Assembly (NCBI GenBank): GCA_963573315.1
Contig: OY752141.1
Coordinates: 1,364,001-1,428,000 of the forward strand
Source of the DNA: Entomortierella parvispora
Taxonomy: Eukaryota; Mortierellomycota; Mortierellomycetes; Mortierellales; Mortierellaceae
Direction of reading: 5' to 3'
DNA: 64,000 nt
Made by a program: the position numbers and the translations under genes. Below are positions 47,570 through 59,300 of the stretch, one piece after another; positions within the stretch are counted from its first letter, which is position 1, and each line of letters begins with the position of its first letter. The notes beneath the pieces were generated by a model. That model ran no database searches, had not been told where the DNA came from, and saw only the letters and a program-made list of their open reading frames with translations.

Positions 47570-48427
47570 TTAGAGGACCAAGGTTGTAGCCAGCACAACC
47601 GAAGCCGTCAAAGCTGTCGAGACCTTGACCAACAAAGAAACATCTACGCGACTGCTAGCACTCGTGGAGCTGCCTCCGCTGCCACCACTGCTTGGGGCAT
47701 TGGTCTCTGATGGGATTGCGGCGGCGATCGAGGTGGCGGAAGCCAGAGCAGGTGCCAGCTTAGGATCAGGGGTTTGTTTGCTAGCATCAACATAACCTAC
47801 GTGTGCGGCGCAGAGACTGTTCAAGTTGGCGACAGTGATCATGTGGGTTTCTGTCGAGCCTGCCAACATGCAGTTTTCACTTGCTTGTGCCAATGGGAAG
47901 AATCCTACGAGGTGATGATCAAAAGGATATGGATACGCGGGAACATTGAGTTACCACTGTAAAAGCTGGCTCTTCTCCTCTCCTCCTCTGTTGTTTGGTG
48001 ATGCAGGTCCAAACAACAACAAAAGGAGGTACCAAATAGATAAATAGACACTAGCGTAGAACCTTTCTCCCCCTTCGCTCGTTGCAATTTAAAATTTTCC
48101 CGGAGTAACAAGGAAAATAGTTGCTCTTTGGTACTTCTTTTTTGGCTGGACTGGGTAAAGAGGAATGGGGGGGGGGGGGGGGGGGGTGAATGGCGACATA
48201 CCAGGGAGGCAGATGCATGGCAGCCACAAGGGATCCGAGTCTGCGTTGGGGACAGCTGTTCCGTTATTTGTGCAGGGGGCAACCCAGCTCTTGTAGAGAG
48301 CATGAAGAGGCGCGCACTGGGGCTTTGATGTGCTTTGGGCGTCCACGACGGCGGGGTTCGTGGAGACAGAGATGAGCGACACCATGACCAGCATGGCGGC
48401 GAGAGAGCAGGATAGGAGGCGAGGCAT
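47570..48427 (-). CDS. Small secreted GPI-anchored cysteine-containing protein
   Basis: About 186 residues from exons 48427-48202 and 47904-47570 (561 nt, frame closed). The signal peptide is residues 1 to about 30 (LLSCSLAAMLVMVSLISVS..., cleavage near VVDA-QS). The mature part has six cysteines in about 90 residues (QCAPLHALYKSWVAPC, WLPCICLPGF, ENCMLAG, NSLCAA). A Ser/Gly linker follows (SSGGSGGSSTSASS) and a hydrophobic tail (residues about 167-186), the layout of a GPI-anchor signal. It should be attached to the outer plasma membrane or wall. The cysteine pattern is not clearly CFEM, and no family is claimed. The single intron contains a run of 20 C on the coding strand. Confidence 0.78.
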
Positions 48428-48967
48428 TACGATGAACTGAGAAGAGGGGTGGGTGCTCTTTGTTCAGGGAAAAGAAAAGGAATCAAGAAGGAGAAAGGAA
48501 GAGATAGAGGGAGGGAGAGAGTCGAGAGAATCAAGAGTGGGCGAGAAACAAGACCGAGAAGGGTGTGGGAGGTGTTCGTTAGCGGAGGAATGGGTCTGGG
48601 GGAGAGTCGCGACAGAGAGACGGAGGAGGATGAATGTCAGGAACGGATATGTGAAGAGAGGGAAGGGGCGACAAGGTGCGGGGAGGAAAGAAGACAAGAC
48701 GAGAAGGATGAGAAGGACGAGAAGGACGACAGAAACGAGAGCGAGTGGTGAGCACACACACCACCGCCCAACGCCGAGGGTTCGCCTCCTTGCGTTGTGT
48801 CGAATTCCAGGTGCCGACCGAGCGTTGGCGGGTCTGCAATGTTCTTTTTCCAGGGGTTGCAGTCGCAGGCTCGCAGCTCGCCTGTCCAGGGGTGGCTTAG
48901 GAATCCTCGTGCAGCGGCAACGTGGAATGCATGCTTCGGTTTTCTTTCTTTATTTCTCGCTGCTGTC
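48428..48967. other. Intergenic region with strong strand asymmetry (purine-rich on +)
   Basis: Upstream of the GPI-protein gene. About 48,470-48,740 is dominated by GA, GAGG and AAGG on the plus strand, i.e. a CT-rich leader or promoter tract on the coding (minus) strand. No gene supported. Confidence 0.5.
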
Positions 48968-50657
48968 CTATTGCCTCTGGCTCTGGATCGTCGAGGGCGC
49001 AAATCCAAACCCATCTTTCAGCGACACTCCAAACTCGCTACAGATCACCTTGATCATCGCAAAGTGGTGTACCTAGAGAGAAGCACAAAATACACACGGG
49101 CCGTCAGTCCAATTGTTCTTCTCAACGAACAGCATAACCATTTCTGTCGGGGGTCTCTTACCGCATGCAAGCTACAAAACCAGAGCTCACGACCAAAGGT
49201 TGTGTAGAAGCTGACCGGAGGAAGATTCGGGTCAATGGTCGCCTGGAGTGTAAGTGGATGCAGTAAATCCGTCGGAACACTATCAGCTCCTTTTCGCGTA
49301 GAGTCACCTGATGGATCTCGATAGCGCTCTAGTAAAAATTGAAGCCGCTCCAGCTCCTGTATCGCATAGTCCATGTCCGTTTCCATTGGAACCTAACGTG
49401 CAAAGGGACGACAACTACGTAAATATCCAATGTCGATTCATTCCTTGTCAAGAAAAAGCTCTGTAGATCCGCTGGAATTACCTCTCTTGATCGCTTGTCA
49501 TAGTCCACAGACCACTCGCTGTCCGGAGCGTTCCCCTGAAACGATTCAATTTCAGCAGCAAGTTAGTCAGCTCTTCATAGACTACACCAAAAAAATAAAA
49601 ATAAAATAGGATGTAACAGTCTAGACATCCTATGAGTCGGATCCCGCCTCTACCAACGCCATGAATGGGCGTATTCCTTTAATCTCAAGAATTCAAACAT
49701 CCATGGATTTTGTTCATGTTCAGTTTGGAGAACTTTTGCCAAAGGGACGCGACCGTCTCTTCCCAAGATTCGTCCCTGTCGTCGCATGCAACAGATTCGG
49801 TCTGTTTCCCTCCCGAAATGGCACAGTCGACTTTATCCATCGATTTCTTTTCCATGTCACTGTCTTCCAAGCACAGGTCCAACTTTTTTTTTTTTTTTTT
49901 TTTTTTGCATTTTTGCATTTTTGTTTCTTACCTGCGCGGGCGGGTACGTTGAAAAAAGTAGTCGATAGTGATCATGCAAATGTCGAACATGCTTCCCGAT
50001 TGTTCCCTTGCAAGCCAAAACTGATGGTTTCGTGTAGATCTCGGACTTCTTGCAAGTCGGCAAGACGATCAAACCGGCAGCGGCAGCAGCAGCAGCAGCA
50101 GCAGCAGCGTCGGCTTGCGTGGCCCCTTTGTTTTGCACAGGCCCCTCGTTCTCCACAGCGATCACCTTGGCCTTGGTCTTGGTCGTGTGCTGCTGTGGTT
50201 GTTGTTGTGGCGGTTGTTCTCCATTTTCGGAATCTTGTGATCCTGTGCGACTCATGTGGTGAATATCCTGCATGGAAGTACGTGTGGAGCAACTCGAACC
50301 AGTTCGGGACAGGACAGTCCCAGAAATGGCACTGTGGCCCAGGGCTAGGGTCTGTCTGTGGCTATTCCTGTTGCTATTGCTGTTTCTATCCTTGTCCTCG
50401 ATCTTATTTCCATGGCCGTTGCTTTTGACCTCCAGATCCTCTTTTGCACCATGTTCTTCTTCTCCATCCTGCTCTGCAGCTACTGCGTCCTTGAGGGTTT
50501 GAAGGAGTTCCACGCAATCTTGAAGTGAACGTGCGGCCACTGTGAAAATATGACGCGCACTGCCGGCTTCCTCTGCCGTTTGGTGCGGTATACGGGTGGC
50601 AGCCTGGGAAGCGGTGGCGGGCGTGGCCAACGGTGAAGGAGAAGATGCTGTGGCCAT
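48968..50657 (-). CDS. DinB-like four-helix metal-binding domain protein with low-complexity N-terminus
   Basis: About 371 residues if the exons are 50657-49932, 49535-49482, 49392-49162 and 49072-48968 (1,116 nt, all joins phase 0). The N-terminal half has a helical stretch (FTVAARSLQDCVELLQTLKD) then Asn/Ser, poly-Gln and poly-Ala runs. The domain core has the expected metal-ligand histidines: GTIGKHVRHLHDHYRLL (about residues 219-235), VDYDKRSREVPMETD, and after the third intron FGRELWFCSLHA|VHHFAMIKV and FGFAPSTIQ. This is the DinB/YfiT-type fold known mainly from bacterial metal-dependent thiol enzymes and transferases; the substrate is unknown. The 397-nt intron 49,931-49,536 contains an A-rich tract and an open frame (49,685-49,918) that may be a real exon, so the middle of the model is uncertain. 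Confidence 0.72.
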
Positions 50658-51058
50658 ATTACAAGTTTTTTCTTCAGAAGAGACCTAAAGAGCGGAGCTG
50701 GTAGAGAGTGAAGAGGACGAGAGGTATGGTGGCAACTTTGGGGAGGCGGGCAGAAGAGTGAAAAGGTGAAGGGGTGAGGGGGTGAAAGAGGAGGAGAGGG
50801 CACACAGCAATGGTTGAATGAAGGAGTGAATGAATGAATGAATGAAGAGAGAAAAGGGATTCAGGGTTGTGCTTGTTCCGTTTGCTCTCTTGCCTTGCCT
50901 TGCTTTGCGTTGCTTTGCGTGTGTCCTCCAGAAAGATCGAAATCTGCGAATGGCGTCAACTTGACGACTTTTTCTTTTTTTTCTTCTGACGCACGTGATC
51001 CTCATTCCTGAAAAAGAAAAAAAAAGAGAGAACAGAGAGAGAAAAAAAAAAAAGAGGT
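50658..51058. other. Intergenic region between NOT4 and the DinB-like gene
   Basis: Contains a (TGAA)n run near 50,825-50,845 (TTCA repeats on the coding strand) in the probable leader of the DinB-like gene. No gene. Confidence 0.5.
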
Positions 51059-52854
51059 TTATTTGATCCTGTTGTCTGCAGGCAGCTCGGAGCTGGCACG
51101 GATGCCGTTGAGGCTGTTGAGCATGTTGCTGTGCTCCTGGGACAACGTCGCGGCAGGCATGTGTTGTTGTTGTTGCTGATGATTTGCCTGTTGTGGGTGA
51201 GGTTGTCCTGGCAATGGATGGTGCGGTTGCTGATGTTGCTGCGACTGCAACTGACTCAGATATCCAGATTCTTTCATCGCGCTCAGGCGCTCAGGTCGGA
51301 AGCCTGCATTCAGTCCCATCAACAAATCCGATTTGACCTTGGCAGACCTGGCCGCTGCTGCTGCCGCTGCTGCCGAGTTGAGGCCACTGTTGACACTGTT
51401 GTGGAGATTGTTTGGGTTCACCAACTGACTATGATTTAACATGGGCGACTCTCCTTGGCCAAACGCCATTGGATACGCATCCAGGTTGGGTTTGAGTGGT
51501 GAATACTACAAAAGGTAACATCGTGGGAAGTTAGGGACAGGAGTGTAAAGATTGGCTGTGCGGGTACTAAAACGGAATGAAATCCAAATCATTGATACTT
51601 ACATCCATGCGCATGTTGCCCAAACCAAAATGCTGCAGCATTGGCGAGTTGTCTAGTCCGTTACGGCTGTCAACATCTATTTTGATAAAAGCAGATAAAC
51701 GAGTAAGCAGCCTGTCTTCCTTACCAAAAATTTGTATCTACAGATACCCCCAAGTCACTTTACCTGGTATGGAGTCGTTAATATGACCAAAATTCGATCC
51801 AAAGCTACCTGCGGAGGGCTGCTGCAATACTTCGACCAATGAAGGTCTGGGGGCACCCGAGGACGAGATGCGGGCGGACATAATAGCTGGATCTTGGAAT
51901 GCCAACGAAGTAGAAGGACCTGCACAAACAGGAAATATAAATTGATAGAAAGACAATAAATAAGTAAAGGACAACCGGTTCACGCCAGATGGAATACCGA
52001 GACGGACATTCATCATCTTACCTTGCGAGCTACTACTCGCAGCTGAAACTGTCGGCGCCGAAGATGCGGCTGCAGCTTTCAAGAAAGCACCAAAGAAATC
52101 CTGAGCATCGTGTGGACCACGGTTTTGAGACCCACTAGAGACATGTTGCTGTGGCTGCTGCTGTTGCTGCAAGTTGTTTTCGCCAGTCCAGCTGCCGAGT
52201 CTCGACATTTGGGGACGTTGCTGCTGCTGAAACTGCTGTTGTTGGAGTTGCTGTTGTTGTTGAAGCAGCTGTAAGCGTTGCAGTTGTTGTAATTGCTGTT
52301 GCTGCTGCTGATGATGCTGTTGATGTTGATGTTGATGTTGCTGTTGTTGCTGATGTTGCTGCTGCTGCTGCTGATGTTGCTGGAGGCCATGTTGCTGGTG
52401 CTGGGACGTTGACCATCCTCCATTATTATCATTACGGATCAAGTTTTCAAGTCCGGGGGGTGGAGACTTGACCATTGAAGGAGTCATACTGTTATTTGTT
52501 AAGCCAGGGGGGGCAGCACGTCTAGGAGGTTGTTGTTGAGTATACTGAGATGGTCGAGGAGGTTGCGCACCGAGTTGTTGGTACTCAGTCATTCGTGAGC
52601 TGGGTGCAGTAAGCATGGGGTCCATATTGAGTTGATTCATGCTTCGTTGGAATGCATACCCGTTGTCTACTGTTTTACCAGCGTTGCCCCACAGACTTCC
52701 AGAGCTCTGGGGAGTCTGCTCTTGGCGCTGAATTGATGGGGGGCCAATGAACGGCGTTGGCTGCTGGGTCTGTTGGAACTGTTGCTGATGCAGCTGCTGT
52801 CGCTGCTGCTGCTGAAGGTGCTGCAATTGTTGCTGTTGCTGTTGTTGTTGTTGT

Positions 52855-52919
<65 letters not shown>

Positions 52920-55802
52920 TTGCTGTTGATAGCCCAGCGCGGTATTGTTTTGTTGGCCAAAGCTGACATTGACGTTGGGGAAGAGCGCTCGGAAGCCGTC
53001 CTGCATAGACTGCATATTAGAAGGAGGCTCACTGTACTCATCACGACCATGAGAAGAGTCGTTGTCCACAGCAAAGCCAAATCGAGATGTCTGTCTGGGT
53101 TTTCCAGGAATCGGCGGTCCTACTGGACGGTTGCGATTTCCAGCTGGATCGTAGTCAGAGTCATCCAAGAAGGACCGCGAAGGAGATGCCATTGGACGAC
53201 GTCCTGATAGGTCATCATCAAGAGAGAACGGATTGAACGATCCTGTGTAGTTGGTTGGAGTAATAGCCATATTTGAGAATGCGGAAAAAGTATTCAAACC
53301 AAAGGCGCCCGGTGCCTCAGCACTAACAGGAATAGTTGCCAAGGACGCATCGGGGTTGAACGAGAAGGAGCCAAGAGTTAAAGTGGGTCGGATTTGAGCC
53401 AGTCGGGCTTCCTCAGCTTTCCTCTCGCGTTCACGTTCCTCCTCCTCCTCTTGCAACCGCTTGGCTTCCTTTTCCCTTTCCTGCCTTGCGAGCTCCTCTT
53501 GGATCAAGCGTTCCTGCTGTTCTCTCTCTTCCTTTTCTTTTTGGAGTCTCTCCTGTTCTTCACGCTCCTTCTCAAGACGCTCCTGTTCCTGGCGCGCTAG
53601 TTTCTCTTCCTCTTCCTTCTTTTTGAAAGCCGCAAGTTCCGCTCGTTTAATCCGTTCTTGCTCCTCTCTCTTAGCTTGCTCTTCCCGTTCTTTACGAATT
53701 TCTTCTTGTCGCTCCTGTTCCTTCTTTTGTTCTTTTTCTCTCTGCTTCTGCATCCTCAGCTCCATCTCTTGTTGCTGTTTCTGTTTTTGGAGCTCTAATT
53801 GACGTTGCTCTTCTTCCAGTTGCTTTTGTTTCCGCAGCTTCTGGTTCAGTAGTTCAGCTTGTGCCTCTGCCTCTTGCTGCTGCTTTTGAAGAAGAATCTG
53901 CTGCTTTCTCTGCTGCTCCTGTTGCTGCCGTTGCTCCAGGAGCATTTGTTGTTTTGCCGCTGCCTCTATTGCCAGAGCCTCTGCTGGTGTGGGAGCATCC
54001 ACTACAGGAGCTGTCATGAGCGGTCCAAGCAATAAGGAAATCGATTAGATATTAGATTGACACCACAATTGCTGCGAGAACAACGCGATCGCAATTGCCA
54101 TGGGTATAGCATCACAGACTTACAGTCAATAAGAGAACCGTCTTTTGCATAGTTGAGTTCTTTCCGCTTGCCGTTGTTGACAACGATGCCAGTGATGATT
54201 GAGGATGTGGCGCCTTTCGAGCGCAATGGAGGAGGTCCTTCAGATTTACGTGGCAGGGAGTTAAGTAGCGTCGGGGTTGACGGATTGCTTCCGATTTTAG
54301 CCCAAGATGCAGTCGCTGGTAGAGCCGATCCTTCCTCTTCTTTGCTATCACTCCCCCCTCGATCTCCACCTGGCGCAGGCCAATCGGATAAAGAGGAAGC
54401 GGTCGAATGGTAGGAGGCAACAGTGGCGGGCTTGGGCCGTGGTGTCAATGACGAAGCACTTGAACCGTGAGATGGTAATGGGGGACGTCCACCGAGTACA
54501 GGGGTCTTCCCGCCATAAGATTCATACGCGCTGTCCTGGTGTTTTCTACAATGGACAATTGGACGAGGGTCCAGCTAAATCAGTAAACAGCTATTTGGCG
54601 ACTCTCAGAAAAAGAGTGTGACAACAATCATTACCCAACAGCGAGGTCCTCCTTTGTGTAGCTATCCGCTTCTTCTCCTGGCTCATGGAGATACATGCAT
54701 CCAGGATTTTGACAGGACATCCCCCTCAAATAATAAGAGCAGTACTTTGTCGTGCCGTAAGACGCCCTATAAATGAATCAAGACGTTTACAAGTCAGTTG
54801 AATGACCTTCACAAAGACCTAAGGTCCGAGAGTGAAACTATTTGTTGGTGCGGGGCCCTCTGACGGTGTGCTACATAGGATACTAGGACTATACCTGAGT
54901 ATCTTTCCGTCCCATATGCTGCCGTCAATTGCCGCAATTGCTTTGGCTGCATCCTCTTTTCGGACGTAGGTGATATAAACACCGACGCTACTTTGTCCCG
55001 GCGATGATCCAACTTGGGGTATCGGAGCGTTCCGCCTATTGATTACAACCTTTGCAATCTTGCCGTATTGGCCAAAGTACTCCTGTTGCCTCAGTGTATG
55101 CTAGATCGGAGGGGTGAGTAAAAAGAGCATCCGGCGTATTAGGTGGGCCTGATCCACTGTAGCACTGCAGTATGATTGACATCGATATTTGTGGGATGCG
55201 GTTCCTAATTTTTTACCTCGTCGTTTGCGAGTTTTGTGGGCAGGCCGATCACATAGACGAGACTCTTTTGGACGACGCGCATGCTGGAAAGATGCTTCCT
55301 GTTCATTGCCTCCATTTCCTTCTTTTCGCGCTCCTTGGCCTTCTTTTCATTCTTGATCATGGCCAGTCTAGAAAAGAGACAAGTACAGACTGGTATTAGA
55401 TCAATGTCATCTTTGAATCACCGGAAGGATGAGAAGACACTTACTCATCGGCGGAGATGGGCGTGAACTCGATCGTCTCTTCCGAGTACACTCGTCTGCA
55501 AGCTGGACAGCGGCCATTGAGATCCTCTTTGATGTGGTGCCAGCAGAAGCGACAAATCTACAAAAAGGAGACCGATGACAGTGTTAATTCTCGTGATCCA
55601 AAGCGAGATCTCCCTGGATGAAAGAGATTGATCGGACTTGCTGATCTGTCTCAAATGGAGAATTTAGAGGGGAGGCATACGATGGATCAACATGAGGATG
55701 CGGTACCTGGTAGCCGCAGGGACAGGGACGGAAGTTTCTGTCCGAGAGGTCAAACTCCTCCATGCACAAGGGGCAGTCGTAATCTTCTTCGTCAGACATC
55801 AT
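51059..55802 (-). CDS. NOT4: CCR4-NOT subunit NOT4, RING E3 ubiquitin ligase
   Basis: About 1,261 residues from ten exons: 55802-55707, 55557-55445, 55367-55217, 55100-54895, 54766-54635, 54545-54124, 54010-52022, 51919-51764, 51676-51603 and 51505-51059 (3,786 nt, frame closed). The C4C4 RING lies at about residues 10-57 (CPLCMEEF, PCPCGYQ|ICRFCWHHI, CPACRR), as in CNOT4. An RRM follows at about 103-190 (LVYVIGLPTKLAN, FGQYGKIAKVVINRR, GVYITYV), then a C3H1 finger (YCSYYLRGMSCQNPGCMYLH, about 196-216). This RING-RRM-ZnF order identifies NOT4. Downstream are a roughly 200-residue charged Glu/Gln/Lys/Arg coiled coil (about 385-590) and a Gln-rich tail with about 34 consecutive Gln plus further interrupted poly-Q. 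It ubiquitinates stalled ribosomes and other targets and links the deadenylase complex to proteostasis. It is roughly twice the length of the yeast protein because of the coiled coil and Q-rich tail. Confidence 0.93.
52827..52928 (-). repeat. CAG/CAA tract encoding about 34 glutamines
   Basis: An uninterrupted Gln run in NOT4 exon 7. The right part is alternating CAA-CAG and the left part mostly CAA. Further shorter Q/H runs lie at about 52,240-52,400. Tract length is likely variable between strains and error-prone in assemblies. Confidence 0.9.
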
Positions 55803-56093
55803 GGTTGTAAGGAGGGAATTAAAACGGGAAAAAAAGTCGGTAGTGCAGACCAGCTGGTGGTGGTGGCGGTGGAGTGGTGAAGAACAAGGAGAAAGGGGCC
55901 GAGAAGAGAAGGGCTGCTTTTTGATGCAAAAGGGTGGTCAAAACGGAGATGACTCGATGAAGTGCGCTGGATGAGGTGTGAAGGTGGAGGATGAATGTAA
56001 ATGTGAATCTACGAATGTACGCACGATAGCAGGAGGATGGAGGAGAGTTGAAGGAAGGAAGGAAAGGAAAGGAAGAAAGAAAGAAGGAACGAG

Positions 56094-56124
<31 letters not shown>

Positions 56125-56310
56125 TCATGCCGTTCATCGTCCTCATCATCCATCCGCACCGCCCGGAGCGCGTCCCATGGGGCGCCGTGTTGACGTCACT
56201 TTTAAAGGGAATATGTGTGAACAGTCCTTGACTCGACTTGTTCGTTTTTATTTCACACATCTCTTCTTGATAGCAAAGCACGCACAAGGCGACGCGCCCG
56301 ATTGCGAGAC
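55803..56310. other. Intergenic region between VPS18 and NOT4
   Basis: NOT4 promoter/leader and VPS18 3' flank. It contains an A-run at about 56,095-56,122 preceded by GGAAGGAAAG repeats. No gene supported. Confidence 0.5.
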
Positions 56311-59300
56311 TCATCTCCAAGATAGCTCAAGATCGCCCTCTTCGTTCGACAGGAAGGGTTGATCAATCGTATCGATCGTCATCTCTCCACATAACAAACA
56401 CCTGCACGCCACTAAATCATCCAACTGATCTCTCAACAGCCCCAACCTTGGAACCACCACCGTCATATCATCTCCTCCTTGTCCACCACGCTGCATCAGG
56501 TCGGATCTATGGCTTTGTCCTTCAATTCCGATGCCGAGCAATCCTCTTCCACTTAACGCCGCGGTCGCGAGAGCTACACCTCCGCTCACCATAGCCTTGA
56601 CGCTCGCCCGTACTGTTGGGTCCATTCCCTTTAGAACAGGGTTCCCTGCTGTCAAGGGCTGCAATGAATGAGAGCTATTCATCAACATTATCTTTTGCTG
56701 GTTATGCATCTCATCCTGGATCTGTTCCTGTATCTCTTCTATTCGTCGCAATTGTCGTGTCGATAAGAATGGTGCCAAGTTCTTGATCAAACAGTCTGCA
56801 TGGAAGGCATGTTGACAGGGGAAAATATAAAACTGGCGTGTCAACAGTGGGGAATCGCAAGAGGTACACCGTTCGGCTGAGGTAACCACCGCGAACCTGG
56901 AACGGAGTTCTCGCACATCAATACGAATATTCTCGGCGCTCGTGGTGGCTTCATCCATATCCTCCTTGAGTTCATCGATATGCATACTATACCGTTCGAG
57001 GGCCATGCAAATCTCTTCTTTGAAATCGTCAATGAGCACAAAATCAGGGAATAACGCCAAAATGTCTTCGATCTTGACAAGCTCCGTCTCGCTCAAGATC
57101 CTCATGGCAGCCCTGACATCCTTCTTTTCCTTGATAACGTGCCTGGCAATTTTGAGCCAGAGAGATTTACGGAGGATATCATCGTCCTCAGGCATGTTTG
57201 CATTGATTAAAGCCAGCCTAAGGTCATTGTTCTATAAAGACTGTAAAAATTGTGTTGTCACAGATTCACCGTTTACTAGGTCATGTTCAATCGTACCTCG
57301 AGAGCAAGATCGACAGCCTCGTCGTAAAGACCCATGCTGCTATAAATAAAGATGCAACTCTGGATACGCTTGTTCTGTAAGCAAACGCGGAGCGCATAGT
57401 CCAAATTGTAGTGCATTGCTCGTTCCTATGGAGAGATAACAGATCATGTACTAAACGATTGAGATCGCTGGTAAACACCAAGGTAGAGCATTACCTAAAA
57501 AGAGCTGGCGAAACTCTTACATCCATCACCAAAAACGTTAAAAGATCGGTCTCGTCTTGTGTCAGTTGTGTCGCATAGAGTGTAAGAAGATAATTGTGAA
57601 TCGCAGGGTCTGTACTTTTCAACTGCGTGACAGCATACAAAAGGTACCGAATCGCTTGATTCTGAGCTCCAGGTTCTAAAGACTTGCAGTCGTAATGCAA
57701 TAACGATGGAATGAGATCCCTTGGGTTGAGATTTGGTTGACGGGTCCAAGTACTGACAGTCTCATAAGGGACATTCTCCATGAGAGCAGGCGAGAACCGA
57801 TAATACAGGTCCAACGAATTCTGTCTGCTGAGCACATCTAGCGCATTCTTGTAGTCTTTTTCTTGGATCCAGTGATTGATGACAGGCTCATAGTCGCCGA
57901 TCAAAACAGCGTAGAATAGCAGATGGTCAGTCCAGCCATCAGACGCAAGAAGCTTGTATGTCGTCTTTTTGTCAAGGTATATCTATGAAAGAAATACCCA
58001 AACGTCAAAAGTCAGTTAACGTTCGTATTTAATTCCAGAGTAGTGTCCTCGGTTTAGAACGTCCCTCACCTTATTAGCTTCAAGGAAACTTTTGAATTCG
58101 TCCTCAAGTAGACTTTGCTCCGCCTGACGGTTCTGAACATATGTCTCTTCTGCAGACGATTCCATTAAATCCTTGAGTTGGTTCATATTGTTCAAGTATA
58201 TCTCTACAAGCCATGTGCAAATGATTGTCTTTTGGGTGATATCCTATAATATTGGCATAATTAGTACAGTCCTTCAAAGATACAAACAAAAACAGACACC
58301 TGTCTTTTTTCCTAGAGCATTATCAAAATATATAAACTTACAACATTTCCCAGCTTATCCATTTTTGCCAAGAGATAGCTTCGCAAAGCATCAAGTTCAT
58401 CTTGTCCTATGAACTTTAAAGCCACCTCTTCAAATCCCACGGTCGATTGGGCATAGTGCTTGGCCGAGAGCATGAAGTGACCTTGCGAAAAGTCGTGGTT
58501 TGCTTGTATGGTCAGAACTCGGTCTTTTTGAGCAGGGTTCTATATAAAAATATGAGAAAGAGAGCAACTGGATCGTTAATACATGCGTTTTCTGCAAGAA
58601 TTTTCATCTGGCCGTTGTTCCGCAGACAGTGCTTGCCTTGGTATACTGCAGAGCCATGTCGTACTGCTTTTGCTCGAGGTATAGTGCCCATACATCTCGG
58701 TCCTCTCTCGTAATCACTAACTCAAACATGGTACAGCCAGTGTAGACCCAGAGGGTGTTCATAGTTGCATCAACAGATATACCAATGACCTTATCTCGAG
58801 CTTCAAGCGGAATCATCTCATCAAATACAATCCGGTTGCTGAGCTGGTTGATGGTACGAATCCGCTCCTTGTAGAGAAGAACGAAATGGAACTCTGTCAA
58901 CGCGACGGAAATTGGAATTTCGGAGATGGCGGTCGAAATCTCGAGGTCAAGAAGTGTTTCTGGATAAGGTAAAAGTTGAGGAGTGTCGAAGACTGAATCT
59001 TCCACGCCCTGAGAACTAAACACCACGTTTCCATGGAAAATGCCTGCACTAGTTGGCCAAGCAAAGGTCTTTGCCACTCCATGATGCTGTGCATCTTGGA
59101 GTGGACTGAAGACGTGAAGTTCACTATAGGGGAGATCTCCGGGGAGTTCCGAGAAACCTTGAAGGTAGACAGCCAAATGTTAGTTTTCATTCAATATATA
59201 AGGGATTCGGGGATCATACTTACCAGGGTTGGCCTCATACTTTGCAAAGAGATTCTCAAATATGGCTTTATCCTGAGAGCTGCCCCCGACCATCCCCGTG

